Assembly: GCF_000753715.1 (NCBI RefSeq)
Contig: NZ_JPER01000001.1
Location: 124,001-188,000, forward strand
Direction of reading: 5' to 3'
DNA: 64,000 bases
Source: Pseudidiomarina salinarum
GTDB taxonomy: Bacteria; Pseudomonadota; Gammaproteobacteria; Enterobacterales; Alteromonadaceae
The position numbers and the translations under genes were made by a program. Below, one piece after another: positions 28,193 through 37,720 of the stretch (positions within the stretch are counted from its first letter, which is position 1; the number at the start of each line of letters is the position of its first letter). The notes below the pieces were generated by a model. It searched no databases. It had not been told where the DNA came from and saw only the letters and a program-made list of their open reading frames with translations.

Positions 28193-29337
28193 GTAATCCG
28201 ATTTCCATAGTCTGGCGCAAAGAACTGAAAGACGCGCTGCGTGATAAACGATCGGTGATGGCGGCTATGTCGTACGCCTTCTTCGGACCGCTGCTGATGG
28301 CGGTCGCTTTTTATGTGTTGATAAGCCAGCTGACTGACGAAAGCGATGTTGAAATTGACATCAAGGGCGCTGAACATGCGCCGGCACTAATCCAGCATCT
28401 GCAGGATCAAGGCATCGTTGAGCGCACCAAGCCCTGGCCCGCTGGCCAGCAGCCAATTATTCTGGAAATTGCCGGTCACTGGGATGAGCATATTGCCTCG
28501 GCGCAGCCAGCTGAAGTGATTTTGCGGGCTGACTTCTCGGCGCAGAAACAGCGTACTGAAATCCGGCGCGTAGAGCAGGCCGTCAGCAGTTATAGTCGTC
28601 AACTGGGCTACATCCGCCTGCAGATGCGCGGGCTGGCTCCACAACTGATCACGGCCATTGATCTGGTCAAGCAGGACACCGCGACTAAAGGTTCGAGAGC
28701 GGCCATTCTGATGGGCAGTGTGCTGATTTTTATGCTGCTGTCGGTGTTCTTCTCGGGCATGAACGTGGCGATTGATATCAGCGCCGGTGAACGCGAACGC
28801 AACTCGCTGGAGTTACTGTTATCGCAGCCGCTCAGTAGTCATCAACTGGTGTGGGGTAAGGCGCTGGCAGCCAGCTGTTTCGCTATTTTTGGCGGCATTC
28901 TGAGCGTGATCCTGATCCCCATTATCTTCCGCTTCCTGCCGCTGCATAATATTGGCATCAGCGTGGTGCTGGAGTGGCCGATGTTGCTGCTGATCATGGT
29001 GTTGCTGGCGCCACTGGCGCTGTTCGCCACGGCGCTGCAGCTGTTTGTGTCGTTCCGGGCAAAAAGCTTCAAAGAAGCCCAGACCTACATCTCGTTTTTG
29101 CTGATGGTGCCCATGCTGGCAGTTTTCGGAGTGGAATTCTCGCGGCTGAAGAATCAAATCCTCTATTACCTGCCGCTGACCGGCCAGCATCAGGCGCTGC
29201 TCGATATTATCAAAGGCGAAACCCTGCAGTGGCTGCCGATGCTGATTAGCGGGCTCTTTACCATCGCGGTCTCGATGTTGCTGCTGCGACTGATTGGCCG
29301 CATGCTGAACAGCGAGAAAGTGGTATTCGGTTTATAA
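28189..29337 (+). CDS. ABC transporter permease, NatB-like
   Basis: Membrane subunit partner of the preceding ATPase, 382 residues. One helix near residues 25-50, a periplasmic domain to about residue 175, and five or so helices in the C-terminal half give the ABC-2 permease plan. SAGERERNSLELLLSQPLSS is the cytoplasmic coupling motif seen in NatB/ABC-2 proteins. In family members the substrate may be Na+, but for this hydrolase-linked operon a peptide or lipid-like substrate is just as possible. The gene is convergent with the FAD oxidase gene, seven bases apart. Confidence 0.9.
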   Translation: MSNPISIVWRKELKDALRDKRSVMAAMSYAFFGPLLMAVAFYVLISQLTDESDVEIDIKGAEHAPALIQHLQDQGIVERTKPWPAGQQPIILEIAGHWDEHIASAQPAEVILRADFSAQKQRTEIRRVEQAVSSYSRQLGYIRLQMRGLAPQLITAIDLVKQDTATKGSRAAILMGSVLIFMLLSVFFSGMNVAIDISAGERERNSLELLLSQPLSSHQLVWGKALAASCFAIFGGILSVILIPIIFRFLPLHNIGISVVLEWPMLLLIMVLLAPLALFATALQLFVSFRAKSFKEAQTYISFLLMVPMLAVFGVEFSRLKNQILYYLPLTGQHQALLDIIKGETLQWLPMLISGLFTIAVSMLLLRLIGRMLNSEKVVFGL

Positions 29338-29344
29338 GCCTGGC

Positions 29345-30679
29345 TTACAGGCCGGTGCGCCAGCGGGCATACTGATAGTAAGCCTGTTGGCCCAGCCGCC
29401 GTAACCCGGGCAACGGAAAGCGTGGTAACGGCGACTGGTAAAACGGCAGGGCAGGTAATTGCTCGCCCATCGCCAGTTGTGCCACCCGCACCCCCGCCAG
29501 CTGGCTGAACGTCACGCCCGCACCGCAGTAACCCATACTGGTAAAAACGCCCGCCGCCGGCGAATAGATCCGCGGATAATCATCCAGCGCTACACTGATC
29601 CAGCCACTCCAGAAATAGGCCGGTTGCTCAGCGGCCAGCGCGCTCAGTTGCGGAAAGGTCGCCGCCAGGCCCTGTAATAAATGCCGGGCATAACGTGGTT
29701 TATTTGCATCCTTGCCATGAATAGCGCCGCGCCCGCCAAATAACAGCCGGCCATCAGGTAACAGCCGGAAATAATACTTCAGCAAGCGGGTATCCATCAC
29801 CAGCTCCGCCGGGCTCAGGCCGGTGGCAGCAAGCTCGCTGGCAGTAAGCGGGCGGGTTACCAGTACACTCGAGAGCACCGGCAGGCTGCGGCCGTGTACG
29901 GCGGTGTGCAGGTGATTCGGTGTATAGCCGTTGGTTGCCAGAATCACTTTACCGGCGCGAATGCTGCCACGCGGCGTCTGCAATACCTGTTCAGTACCCT
30001 GCTGCTGCCAGCTGGTCACCGGCGTATCCGCCAGCAAACGGCTACCGGCCGCCACCGCCTGACGGGCGACGCTGGCAGCGACCAGCAGCGGATTGATGCC
30101 AAAGCTTTGCGGAAAGTGAATAGCCGCAAAAGCTTGCGGGCTGCGCACCCGCTGCTGCAGTTCGTCGCGCTCAAGCCAGCGGGTGTCGGGCTCGAAGGTC
30201 CGCAGTTGCTGGTACTGCTGATAAAGGCCGGCTACGGCACCCGCTTTATGAGCGATTTTCAGATAGCCGCCGCGTTGCACCTGAGCCTGTTCGGGGCAGG
30301 CCTGCAGATGGCGCTCAAGGCGGCCAAAGGCTTGCTGGTATTCAGCCCGGATCCCCATCGCCACGTCGGTACTGAAGCGTTCGGCCCAGCCGGCATAACC
30401 CAGCCGGCCGGTACCCGGCATCGCAAAGCCGGCATTACGCGTAGAGCAGCCCCAGCCGGGCTGATTAGCCTCCAGCACCACCACCTGTTGCTGATAGCGC
30501 TCGGACAGCTCCAGCGCCGCGTTCAGGCCGGTATAACCGGCACCAATCACCACCACATCAGCGCGCTCAGGTAATTCAGTATGGGTTACCGGCCACTCGG
30601 GTTGGCTATGCTGCTGCCAATAACTCGCCGCGGCCGGTTGACCGGGACCAGGGCAAGCATCGTGCAGCGGATCGTACAT
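29345..30679 (-). CDS. FAD-dependent amine oxidase of the PuuB/DAO family
   Basis: A 444-residue flavoprotein oxidase. The dinucleotide-binding motif VVIGAGYTGLNAALELSE is near residue 45, followed by VVLEANQPGWGCSTRNAGFA, typical of DAO-fold enzymes such as gamma-glutamylputrescine oxidase PuuB. The C-terminal YFWSGWISVALDDYPRIY and GVFTSMGYCGAGVTFSQLAG complete the FAD domain. Likely reaction: oxidation of an N-substituted amino acid or polyamine derivative with release of H2O2. No other puu genes are near, so the substrate is uncertain. Cytoplasmic; no signal peptide. Confidence 0.88.
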   Translation of the reverse strand: MYDPLHDACPGPGQPAAASYWQQHSQPEWPVTHTELPERADVVVIGAGYTGLNAALELSERYQQQVVVLEANQPGWGCSTRNAGFAMPGTGRLGYAGWAERFSTDVAMGIRAEYQQAFGRLERHLQACPEQAQVQRGGYLKIAHKAGAVAGLYQQYQQLRTFEPDTRWLERDELQQRVRSPQAFAAIHFPQSFGINPLLVAASVARQAVAAGSRLLADTPVTSWQQQGTEQVLQTPRGSIRAGKVILATNGYTPNHLHTAVHGRSLPVLSSVLVTRPLTASELAATGLSPAELVMDTRLLKYYFRLLPDGRLLFGGRGAIHGKDANKPRYARHLLQGLAATFPQLSALAAEQPAYFWSGWISVALDDYPRIYSPAAGVFTSMGYCGAGVTFSQLAGVRVAQLAMGEQLPALPFYQSPLPRFPLPGLRRLGQQAYYQYARWRTGL

Positions 30680-30695
30680 GGGGATACCTGAGAGG

Positions 30696-31280
30696 TTAAT
30701 AGTTATCGAAAGGAAGAATCATCTCGCCGGCGGTACAGTGGCAGATGCCATCGCAGACCAGACAATGATAGCCGTCGTTTACCGAAATCTCGTACCAGCG
30801 CCCGGGGTGCTCTGTGATCAGCTGACCGCCGCAGCGGCTGAAATACGAAAAGGCACTGTTGTTGGGGCTTTCCATCCAGATATGGGCCAGACCGGCACGA
30901 CAACCCAGTTGCTTAGCAGCACCTATGGATCGTTCCAGCAGGTTGCGGCCAATACCGGCACCGCGGATGTTGGCATCAACAGCAGCACATTTAAAATAAC
31001 ACATGGCTTCAGCAGGTACCGGCCAGGCCGACGGTGTGCAGTACCTATCGATATCCCATTTACCGGGCGCGAAAGTCAGGCGTACGCCCACCAGTTGCTC
31101 ACCGGCAAAGGCCAGCCAATTGAGGTTCACGCCATTGAGCTGGCCGCGTTCCAGATAATCAGCAAAATTCGTCCCGGTAAGGTAATTGGCACCATGTACC
31201 TCGTTTGCCAATACAATTACGGCCGCTTCGTCAGCGGCCGTAAGTTCCCGGTAGTGAATCGAATCAGTAGCGGTATTCAT
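30696..31280 (-). CDS. GNAT-family N-acetyltransferase
   Basis: Acetyl-CoA-dependent acyltransferase of about 194 residues. The acetyl-CoA-binding loop is [14 protein letters not shown], preceded by the core strand [12 protein letters not shown], as in the GNAT fold. An N-terminal extension up to codon 12 is possible from 31313, but the ATG at 31280 is preferred because it reduces the overlap with ahcY to 17 bases; its ribosome-binding site is weak, which suggests coupling to ahcY translation. The acceptor is unknown. Third gene of the adenosine kinase-ahcY group. Confidence 0.75.
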   Translation of the reverse strand: MNTATDSIHYRELTAADEAAVIVLANEVHGANYLTGTNFADYLERGQLNGVNLNWLAFAGEQLVGVRLTFAPGKWDIDRYCTPSAWPVPAEAMCYFKCAAVDANIRGAGIGRNLLERSIGAAKQLGCRAGLAHIWMESPNNSAFSYFSRCGGQLITEHPGRWYEISVNDGYHCLVCDGICHCTAGEMILPFDNY

Positions 31281-32637
31281 CCGTTTTAAATGGTCCTTCA
31301 ACAGCGACATCAATGTAGTCGGCCTGTTCTTCGGTCAGCTTGGTAATGACGCCGCCGAACCCTTGTACCATATATTTGGCGACTTCTTCATCCAGGTGCT
31401 TAGGTAATACATCCACCCGCAGCAGTTCGATCTGCTCGGCTTTATCAAGCTTGGCGTAACCTTGCTGGAACAGATGCATCTGCGCCAGTACCTGGTTGGC
31501 AAACGAGCCATCCATGATCCGGCTGGGGTGACCAGTAGCGTTACCCAGGTTCACCAGGCGGCCTTCGGACAGCAACAGCAGGTAATCGTGTTCATCGTCG
31601 CTGCGGTGAATTTTGTGTACCTGTGGCTTCACTTCATCCCAGCGCCAGTTCTTGCGCATAAAGGCGGTGTCGATTTCGTTATCAAAGTGGCCGATGTTAC
31701 AAACCACGGCGGTTTTCTTCAGTGCTGCCAGCATGTAACGGTCACAGACGTTGACGTTACCTGTGGTGGTCACGATCAGATCGATGGTGCCCAGCAGCTC
31801 TTTGTTGATGCCTTCTTCGCTCTTGGTGTTCACACCGTTACGATAAGGAGACACCACTTCGTAGCCGTCCATACAGGCCTGCATGGCACAGATTGGGTCA
31901 ATCTCGCTGATCTTCACGATCATGCCTTCCTGGCGCAAACTTGCGGCGGAACCTTTACCCACATCACCGTAACCCACAACCAGGGCTTTTTTGCCCGACA
32001 GCAGGTGATCGGTGCCACGCTTGATGGCATCGTTCAGGGAATGGCGGCAACCGTATTTGTTGTCGTTCTTCGATTTAGTGACTGAGTCGTTGACGTTGAT
32101 GGCAGGGACGCGCAGGGTGCCGTTTTCCAGCATCTTCAGCAGGCGGTGCACACCGGTGGTGGTTTCTTCAGTGATGCCATGCACGTTATCCAGCATTCGT
32201 GGATATTTGTCGTGGATCAGCAGGGTCAGATCGCCACCGTCGTCGAGGATCATATTGGCATCCCACAGCTCGCCGTCTTTGTGGCAAGTCTGCTCCAGAC
32301 ACCATTCATACTCTTCTTCGGTTTCGCCTTTCCAGGCGAATACCGGCACCCCGGCAGCCGCCATCGCCGCGGCAGCGTGATCCTGAGTCGAGAAAATATT
32401 ACACGAAGACCAGCGCACTTCCGCGCCCAACTCCAGCAGGGTTTCAATCAGTACCGCAGTCTGGATGGTCATGTGAATACAGCCGATGATTTTAGCGCCT
32501 GACAGCGGCTTGCTGTCAGCGTATTTACGGCGAATAGTCATCAGTGCCGGCATCTCAGATTCGGCAATATAAATTTCTTTGCGACCCCAGTCAGCCAGGC
32601 CGATATCGGCTACTTTGTAATCTTGTGATTTGTTCAT
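31264..32637 (-). CDS. ahcY: S-adenosylhomocysteine hydrolase
   Basis: Cytoplasmic NAD-dependent enzyme that splits S-adenosylhomocysteine into homocysteine and adenosine, relieving product inhibition of methyltransferases. 457 residues, usual length. Seen are the substrate segment [19 protein letters not shown], the NAD-binding [14 protein letters not shown] and the C-terminal NAD-contact segment KTDEYRY with Lys and Tyr at the end. 22 bases downstream of the adenosine kinase gene, which removes the adenosine. This is the one-step SAH route, in place of (or beside) the Pfs/LuxS route of E. coli. No SAH riboswitch was found. Confidence 0.98.
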   Translation of the reverse strand: MNKSQDYKVADIGLADWGRKEIYIAESEMPALMTIRRKYADSKPLSGAKIIGCIHMTIQTAVLIETLLELGAEVRWSSCNIFSTQDHAAAAMAAAGVPVFAWKGETEEEYEWCLEQTCHKDGELWDANMILDDGGDLTLLIHDKYPRMLDNVHGITEETTTGVHRLLKMLENGTLRVPAINVNDSVTKSKNDNKYGCRHSLNDAIKRGTDHLLSGKKALVVGYGDVGKGSAASLRQEGMIVKISEIDPICAMQACMDGYEVVSPYRNGVNTKSEEGINKELLGTIDLIVTTTGNVNVCDRYMLAALKKTAVVCNIGHFDNEIDTAFMRKNWRWDEVKPQVHKIHRSDDEHDYLLLLSEGRLVNLGNATGHPSRIMDGSFANQVLAQMHLFQQGYAKLDKAEQIELLRVDVLPKHLDEEVAKYMVQGFGGVITKLTEEQADYIDVAVEGPFKTDEYRY

Positions 32638-32659
32638 CTATACGCCTCGCGTGTCGTTT

Positions 32660-33676
32660 TTAAAATTGAAATTCCGGCTCATGCTGCATACGGATCAGCA
32701 ACTGTTGCTGCTGATCGGCGCTTAAGCGCGGACCGAACTCAGTGACGATCTGTGCCGCGGCATGGCTGGCTAGCAGGCCACAGGCCGCCAGCGGATAATT
32801 ACGGGTGAGACCAAACATCATGGCTCCGGCAAACATATCACCAGCGCCGTTGGTATCCACCGCTTTCACTTTGATACCGGGTACCGCCACCTGGCGGGTG
32901 CCGTCGCCCAGCAGGGCGCCATCTTTACCCAAAGTAATAGCAACCAGCCCGGCGCGCTGCTGCAGTTGCTGCAAGGCTTCCTGCACATCGTCGGTGCCGG
33001 TCAGAATACGGGCTTCTTCCTGATTACAGAACATCACGTCGACGCCGCCTTCCAGAATCGCTTCAATGCCGTCCCGGAAGTATTTAACCATAGCAGGATC
33101 TGAGCAGGTCATAGCGATTTTGGTGCCATTTGCGCGCGCCACTTCTTTGGCGCGGGCTATTGCCTGCAGGGCAATCGGCGAGGTGACCAGGTAGCCTTCA
33201 ATATACAGATACTCGGCACGGGCAATGGCGTCTTCATCGAGCTCATCGGTCGACAGATCAGCGGTGATACCCAGATAGGTACGCATGGTCCGTTCAGCGT
33301 CCGGCGTAACCATCACCAGACAGCGGCCGGTTTTGCCTTCATGCTTACAGCTGCCGGTATTGGTGGTGATGCCAACCCGCTCCAGATCGTTGCAGTAAAA
33401 GTCGCCGGCATCATCATCAGCAACTTTGCAGCAGTAGAAGGCTTTGCCCCCGAACTGGCTGAAACCAACCAGTGAATTGGCAGCGGAACCGCCACCGGAT
33501 TGCTTCTTCAGTTCGCCACGGCGGCTCAGTTCGGCAATCAGCTTTTCCTGCTCGGCATCTTCAATCAGCGTCATCATGCCTTTTTCGATCTGATGCTGCA
33601 GCAGAAAGTCGTCAGTAACTTCAAATTCCTGGTCGACCAGCGCGTTGCCGATGCCAACTATATCTATTGATTCCAT
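32660..33676 (-). CDS. PfkB-family adenosine kinase
   Basis: Sugar/nucleoside kinase of the PfkB (ribokinase) family, 338 residues. The N-terminal motif GGGSAANSLVGFSQFGGKAF and the C-terminal signature DTNGAGDMFAGAMMFGL with the catalytic Asp are clear. Because it lies directly before ahcY, the substrate is almost certainly adenosine, which it would phosphorylate to AMP and so pull the reversible SAH hydrolysis forward. The specific adenosine call is inferred from context and from similar annotated pairs; the kinase family is certain. A promoter candidate lies at 33709-33737. Confidence 0.87.
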   Translation of the reverse strand: MESIDIVGIGNALVDQEFEVTDDFLLQHQIEKGMMTLIEDAEQEKLIAELSRRGELKKQSGGGSAANSLVGFSQFGGKAFYCCKVADDDAGDFYCNDLERVGITTNTGSCKHEGKTGRCLVMVTPDAERTMRTYLGITADLSTDELDEDAIARAEYLYIEGYLVTSPIALQAIARAKEVARANGTKIAMTCSDPAMVKYFRDGIEAILEGGVDVMFCNQEEARILTGTDDVQEALQQLQQRAGLVAITLGKDGALLGDGTRQVAVPGIKVKAVDTNGAGDMFAGAMMFGLTRNYPLAACGLLASHAAAQIVTEFGPRLSADQQQQLLIRMQHEPEFQF

Positions 33677-33708
33677 AAGTACCTAACGCAAAGAAAATCC
33701 GGCCGCAC

Positions 33709-33737
33709 AGTATACAGCAGCCGCAATTATAGGTCGA
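33709..33737 (-). promoter_or_regulatory. Putative promoter of the adenosine kinase-ahcY operon
   Basis: On the minus strand TCGACC (33737-33732), a 17-base spacer and TATACT (33714-33709) precede the kinase ATG by 32 bases. A TATAAT also occurs inside the spacer. It sits in the short gap after the folE2 stop, so the two genes can be transcribed separately. Confidence 0.4.
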
Positions 33738-33741
33738 CTAA

Positions 33742-34680
33742 TCAGGGCTGAAAGCCGCCGGGAACGCCTTTGGTAGCGATGCTCACGGCATCGTGGGCGT
33801 GCAGCGATTCGTAATGATTTACCCGAATCCAGAAATCAAAAAACTGCGACTGGTGGCTCAGCATGAACTTCAGGCGGCGGGCCGCATCTTCACAGAACAT
33901 CAGGTTCTGGCCGTTGAGTCGTGCGAATTCCTGTTCATCTTCACGTTTGACCGCAGCCTGAACCGGGGTTTGCAATGCTTCTTCAATGGCGTCAACCAGA
34001 TGAATGATCGGCAGCTCGTTGAGATCATCGCTAAGCAGAACCTTGACTTCAGCGACCGAGCGCTGGCTGTGGGGCGTCGCTATGATGCCCTGAGTAGTGC
34101 CTAACCAGCGGTGCACGGTTTCGGCGTCCACTTCAGCATCGGTACCAAACTGGCCGGCGAAGGCATCCTGAATCAGCTGCCGCGCCAGCGCCGCTGAGCA
34201 GGGACAGGTGGATGAATAAGGCACATCGACACCTAGCTGCAATGCCAGCTTGCCGTTATCATAGCGGCCGACTAAAGTTATAGGGTAGGCTTTCCAGCCG
34301 GGCTTCTTGCTTACCAGCGCTTTGCGGCGCAGATGGTAATCAAAGCTGAATTTTACATAGGCCTGGTCGGCGAGACCGTCATGACTATCAATAAAGTCAT
34401 GCAGTAATTTGCGCAATGAGTCGTGATTGAGTACGTCGTTGTTGGATAAATCTTCCAGTAACAGGTACAGCCGGGACATATGAATGCCCTTGGCTTTGGG
34501 ATCGGTAAGATTCACAAAAGCATCAATGCGCGCACTGACCGGGCGTTCAGGTTCGTTGGCAGCTCCGACAACCAGCGGCATTTCAATGTTACTCATGCCA
34601 ACCCAGTCCAGCGCGCCCTCAGTTTGGGCAAGGGTCTGATTGGCGATATCTGGCATTAACGTCGGTGTGGCTATTGGCAT
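33742..34680 (-). CDS. folE2: GTP cyclohydrolase IB (FolE2)
   Basis: First enzyme of folate synthesis: GTP to 7,8-dihydroneopterin triphosphate. This is the type IB enzyme, which does not strictly require zinc and replaces FolE1 in some bacteria. 312 residues. The catalytic Cys lies in [12 protein letters not shown], and [13 protein letters not shown] and the C-terminal [17 protein letters not shown] match the family. The frame can be extended to a TTG at 34695, but ATG at 34680 has GGAG nine bases upstream. I looked for a Zur box before the gene and saw none. Supplies the folate used by FolA and ThyA. Confidence 0.95.
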   Translation of the reverse strand: MPIATPTLMPDIANQTLAQTEGALDWVGMSNIEMPLVVGAANEPERPVSARIDAFVNLTDPKAKGIHMSRLYLLLEDLSNNDVLNHDSLRKLLHDFIDSHDGLADQAYVKFSFDYHLRRKALVSKKPGWKAYPITLVGRYDNGKLALQLGVDVPYSSTCPCSAALARQLIQDAFAGQFGTDAEVDAETVHRWLGTTQGIIATPHSQRSVAEVKVLLSDDLNELPIIHLVDAIEEALQTPVQAAVKREDEQEFARLNGQNLMFCEDAARRLKFMLSHQSQFFDFWIRVNHYESLHAHDAVSIATKGVPGGFQP

Positions 34681-34859
34681 CAAATACGGCTCCAAAGCGT
34701 TACTAAAAAATTAGGACGACTACCCAAAAATGGGGCATTAGTATACAAGAATTAACTCGATTACGGTAGTTTGCCATATCGGGTTCAATATGTAGGCAAA
34801 AGAATTTCGATTGTACCGTTCGAAAAAGTACAGGGAACGCATTATTCAGGAAGCTTTTT

Positions 34860-35234
34860 ATGACAAATACAATCTCAGATACCCCGCCAGACGACATGCT
34901 GGATGAAAAACTGCTGGAGCAATATGCCGAGCTGATGGGCGCCCAGGGGGTGACTGAAATGTACGACACCTTCGCTGACAATATCGATGGTTATTTAGAT
35001 CTGATGCGGCGGGTTATCGGCGAGCGTGACTATACGGAAACGAAACGTCAGGCTCATAAAATAAAAGGTGCCTGCCGATCGATTGGCCTTAAAGAGCTGG
35101 CCAGACGGATGGAATACTTAGAGCGGGAAAGCTGGGACTGGGATGACGCAAGTGAAATTCTGGAGCAGTGGGCAACTGAGTTGCCCCTGCACCAGCTTCA
35201 TTTAAAACGGTGGTTAAACGCCCGGAGTATTTAA
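34860..35234 (+). CDS. HPt domain phosphotransfer protein (HptA-like)
   Basis: Stand-alone histidine phosphotransfer protein of 124 residues, cytoplasmic, all-helical. The phospho-accepting residue is His66 in RQAHKIKGACRSIGL, the standard HPt motif. Such a protein carries phosphate between a hybrid kinase's receiver domain and a response regulator. In Shewanella, HptA does this for the Arc system, where the sensor lacks its own HPt domain. Here the gene is convergent with, and overlaps by 21 bases, an ArcA-like regulator gene, which supports an HptA-like role. The partner hybrid kinase is not in the window. Confidence 0.85.
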   Translation: MTNTISDTPPDDMLDEKLLEQYAELMGAQGVTEMYDTFADNIDGYLDLMRRVIGERDYTETKRQAHKIKGACRSIGLKELARRMEYLERESWDWDDASEILEQWATELPLHQLHLKRWLNARSI

Positions 35235-35969
35235 CGAGGGCTGTTCAAGGTGGCGGATAGTCACATCACCAACAAAACGATAGCCTTCACCGTGGATTGT
35301 GGTGATCAGATTCGGCGAATCAGAATAAGCCTCGAAGTGACGGCGAATACGACGAATCGCGACGTCTACCGTACGATCAGCCGGACGCAGTTCACGATCC
35401 AGCATTTTCTTCACCAGGGTTTCGCGGTCCAGGATCTTGCCGGGATTGGTCAGGAACAGCTCCATGGCCCGGTATTCACTTTTCGGTAACCGGAACATTT
35501 TCCCTTCAGGAGAAAACAGGCAGCGGCTGTCGCTTTCCAGACGCCAGTTATTGAATTCGTAAACCACACTGTCATGGCCAACGGTTTTTTGCTGGCTTTT
35601 GATGGCTTCAATCCGGCGATACAGGTTACGGACCCGGATCAGCAGCTCTTTCGGATTATAAGGTTTGATCAGATAATCGTCGGCGCCCAGTTCCAGTGCC
35701 AGTAAACGATCTTCTTCAGCATCGCGGCCGGTCAGAAAGATCAGACCGATATTCTCGTTTTCACGCAAGCTTTCTGCCAGCTCTATACCGCTTTTACCCG
35801 GCAGGTTGACATCCATAATAACCAGGTCGACCTGCTGACGGGCCATGATGCGTTGCATCTGCATCCCATCGGCGGCATCAAACACGTCATAGCCTTCCTG
35901 CTGGAACAGACGCGTCAGGGTGTTGCGGGTTACGACTTCATCTTCGACAATTAGTAATCTGGCGCTCAT
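35214..35969 (-). CDS. arcA: OmpR-family response regulator, ArcA-like
   Basis: Two-component response regulator of about 251 residues: receiver domain (1-120) with phospho-acceptor Asp53 in LVIMDVNLPGKSG and Lys in YLIKPYNPKEL, then an OmpR-type winged helix (150-245). RTVDVAIRRIRRHFE and TIHGEGYRFVGDV, plus LIVEDEVVTRNTL at the start, agree closely with E. coli ArcA, the regulator of anaerobic/respiratory control; TorR is the next candidate. ATG at 35969 is chosen (GGAA nine bases upstream) over the frame-opening one at 36005. It lies 119 bases downstream of a histidine kinase stop, on the same strand, and convergent with an HPt gene. Confidence 0.75.
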   Translation of the reverse strand: MSARLLIVEDEVVTRNTLTRLFQQEGYDVFDAADGMQMQRIMARQQVDLVIMDVNLPGKSGIELAESLRENENIGLIFLTGRDAEEDRLLALELGADDYLIKPYNPKELLIRVRNLYRRIEAIKSQQKTVGHDSVVYEFNNWRLESDSRCLFSPEGKMFRLPKSEYRAMELFLTNPGKILDRETLVKKMLDRELRPADRTVDVAIRRIRRHFEAYSDSPNLITTIHGEGYRFVGDVTIRHLEQPSLNTPGV

Positions 35970-36088
35970 ATAGGGTGTTCCGGTATCTCTTAACATATGT
36001 TGCAATATAGTGATAAATGGTAGTGTAGCATGGGTTTAAAATTAATGGGTGAATTTCGTGCAGTATTTTATGACGAATTAACCTGAAT

Positions 36089-37720
36089 TTAGTTCCGTTT
36101 ATCGCATCCCTGGGCCGGGAACCGGATAACGAACGTGGTGCCACCCTCGCGCGAACTGCGCATGTCGATCCGGCCGTCCAGAACCTGGGTGACCAGATTA
36201 TAAACCAGATGCAAACCCAGCCCGGCGGCGCCAGTACCCCGTTTGGTGGTAATAAAGGGGTCAAAAGCACGGCGCCCGAGATCTTCGGGAATACCCACAC
36301 CATCATCCTGGTAGGTTAGTTGTAACGTATTTTCCCCGGCACAATCAATAGCGATCGCAATATGACCTTTGTCATGTCCCTCGAAGGCGTGTTGCAACGA
36401 GTTCTGCACCAGCTGATTAATGATCTGGTGAATGGGGCCGGGGTGGCTGCTGACAGTCAGATCCGGTGCGCAGTCCATCGTCAGCTTATGATTTTTCAGT
36501 TCCGGGAAGCGACTGTAGAGCGAGCTGACGACATCTTCGCAGAAGGTATTGACGTTGAAACTGCGGATATCTTCAGCAAACTGGTCCATCGCCAGCTGCC
36601 GGAAGCGGGTGATAAGATCCGCGGTACGTTCGGTATTGCGACTAATCAGCCGCAGGTTTTCACGGCAGGCAGTCAGAAATCGTTCGAAGTCCTGACTGCT
36701 GACCTTGCGGTCTTCGAATTTCTGCTGCATCACCTGTAATTTATCCTGCAGCAGCGAGGCTGAAGTAATAACCAGTCCGACCGGGGTGTTCATCTCATGG
36801 GCAATACCGGCGACCATGTCACCCAGCGACGACATTTTTTCGGCCTCAACCAGCTGGCTTTGATACTGGTGGACGGTTTCCAGCGTTTTCAGTAATTCTT
36901 CATTCGATTCTTTGAGGGCCATGGTGCGCTGGCTCACCTGGCGCTCCAGCTCAGTGTTTAGTTCACTGGCTTGCTGCTCGGCCTGCTGCTGGCGGTTGAT
37001 ATGCTGTTGCACCCGGCCCAGCAGCATATTAAATGCGGTGCTCAGCCGGTCAAGTTCTTCCAGATGGGTATCCGGCAGTCGAATTGAGTAATCTTTGTCG
37101 CGCGCAATTTGCTGGATCCTGTCCACCGCCTCATCCAGGGGCCGGGTAAACAACAACCGTAGCCGCAGCGACACCAGCCAGGTCAGCAAGGCAGCCACCA
37201 GCACGATAAAAAAGCTGGTCAGCATGACACCGGTCCAGGCGGCGTTGAGTTCATCGCGCGAGCCGCGCAGATAGATATAGCCGCGAATCCGCTCGCCGAT
37301 ATAAATAGGCCGGGCAATTTCCAGGTAGCGGTCAGTAACTGCAACCTCGCCATCGGGCATACCCTGGATCCGGTCAATACGGCTGGGAATCGGCGCGAGG
37401 CCTTCGCGGTTATAGCTGGCAAAGAAATGGCCGATACTGGTTTCGGACTGTTTGCGGTACACATGTACATGCTGCACAAAAGGCACCGCGTTGAGGTGGC
37501 TCAGGGCAATGGTCAAATCGTCGGGGCTGTTAAATACCAGATGCCGGCTGGCGGTGCCAATCAGCAGTTGCGTCATGTTCTGCGCCTGACTATGCAGGCG
37601 GTCACGTACTTCGTGGATCTGCATGGCGCCGTGCACAATGCAGCCCAGCAGCACCATAGCGCTGCTGACCAGCACCAGTAGCCACGAAAAATTACGTTTT
37701 ACAGAACTGAACCCGGCCAT
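36089..37720 (-). CDS. Membrane sensor histidine kinase
   Basis: A 543-residue sensor kinase. TM1 is about residues 11-30, then a periplasmic sensor domain of about 130 residues, TM2 about 163-187, a HAMP domain, a coiled coil (240-295) and the transmitter. The phospho-accepting His308 lies in GIAHEMNTPVGL; the ATPase domain shows QLVQNSLQHA, DDGVGIP and GTGAAGLGLHLV boxes. There is no receiver or HPt domain, so it can phosphorylate a regulator directly; the ArcA-like gene downstream is the obvious candidate. Its ATG overlaps the rsmC stop codon (TGATG), so it is translated with the ribosome-modification genes. Signal sensed unknown. Confidence 0.9.
   Translation of the reverse strand: MAGFSSVKRNFSWLLVLVSSAMVLLGCIVHGAMQIHEVRDRLHSQAQNMTQLLIGTASRHLVFNSPDDLTIALSHLNAVPFVQHVHVYRKQSETSIGHFFASYNREGLAPIPSRIDRIQGMPDGEVAVTDRYLEIARPIYIGERIRGYIYLRGSRDELNAAWTGVMLTSFFIVLVAALLTWLVSLRLRLLFTRPLDEAVDRIQQIARDKDYSIRLPDTHLEELDRLSTAFNMLLGRVQQHINRQQQAEQQASELNTELERQVSQRTMALKESNEELLKTLETVHQYQSQLVEAEKMSSLGDMVAGIAHEMNTPVGLVITSASLLQDKLQVMQQKFEDRKVSSQDFERFLTACRENLRLISRNTERTADLITRFRQLAMDQFAEDIRSFNVNTFCEDVVSSLYSRFPELKNHKLTMDCAPDLTVSSHPGPIHQIINQLVQNSLQHAFEGHDKGHIAIAIDCAGENTLQLTYQDDGVGIPEDLGRRAFDPFITTKRGTGAAGLGLHLVYNLVTQVLDGRIDMRSSREGGTTFVIRFPAQGCDKRN

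Noticed and set aside
32638..32659. Possible SAH riboswitch before ahcY
   Set aside because: Only 22 bases separate the kinase stop from ahcY and they do not form a structured element; none was seen before the kinase gene either.
34696..34859. Possible Zur operator before folE2
   Set aside because: FolE2 is often zinc-regulated, so I looked for the palindromic Zur box in this AT-rich gap; no convincing match was found.
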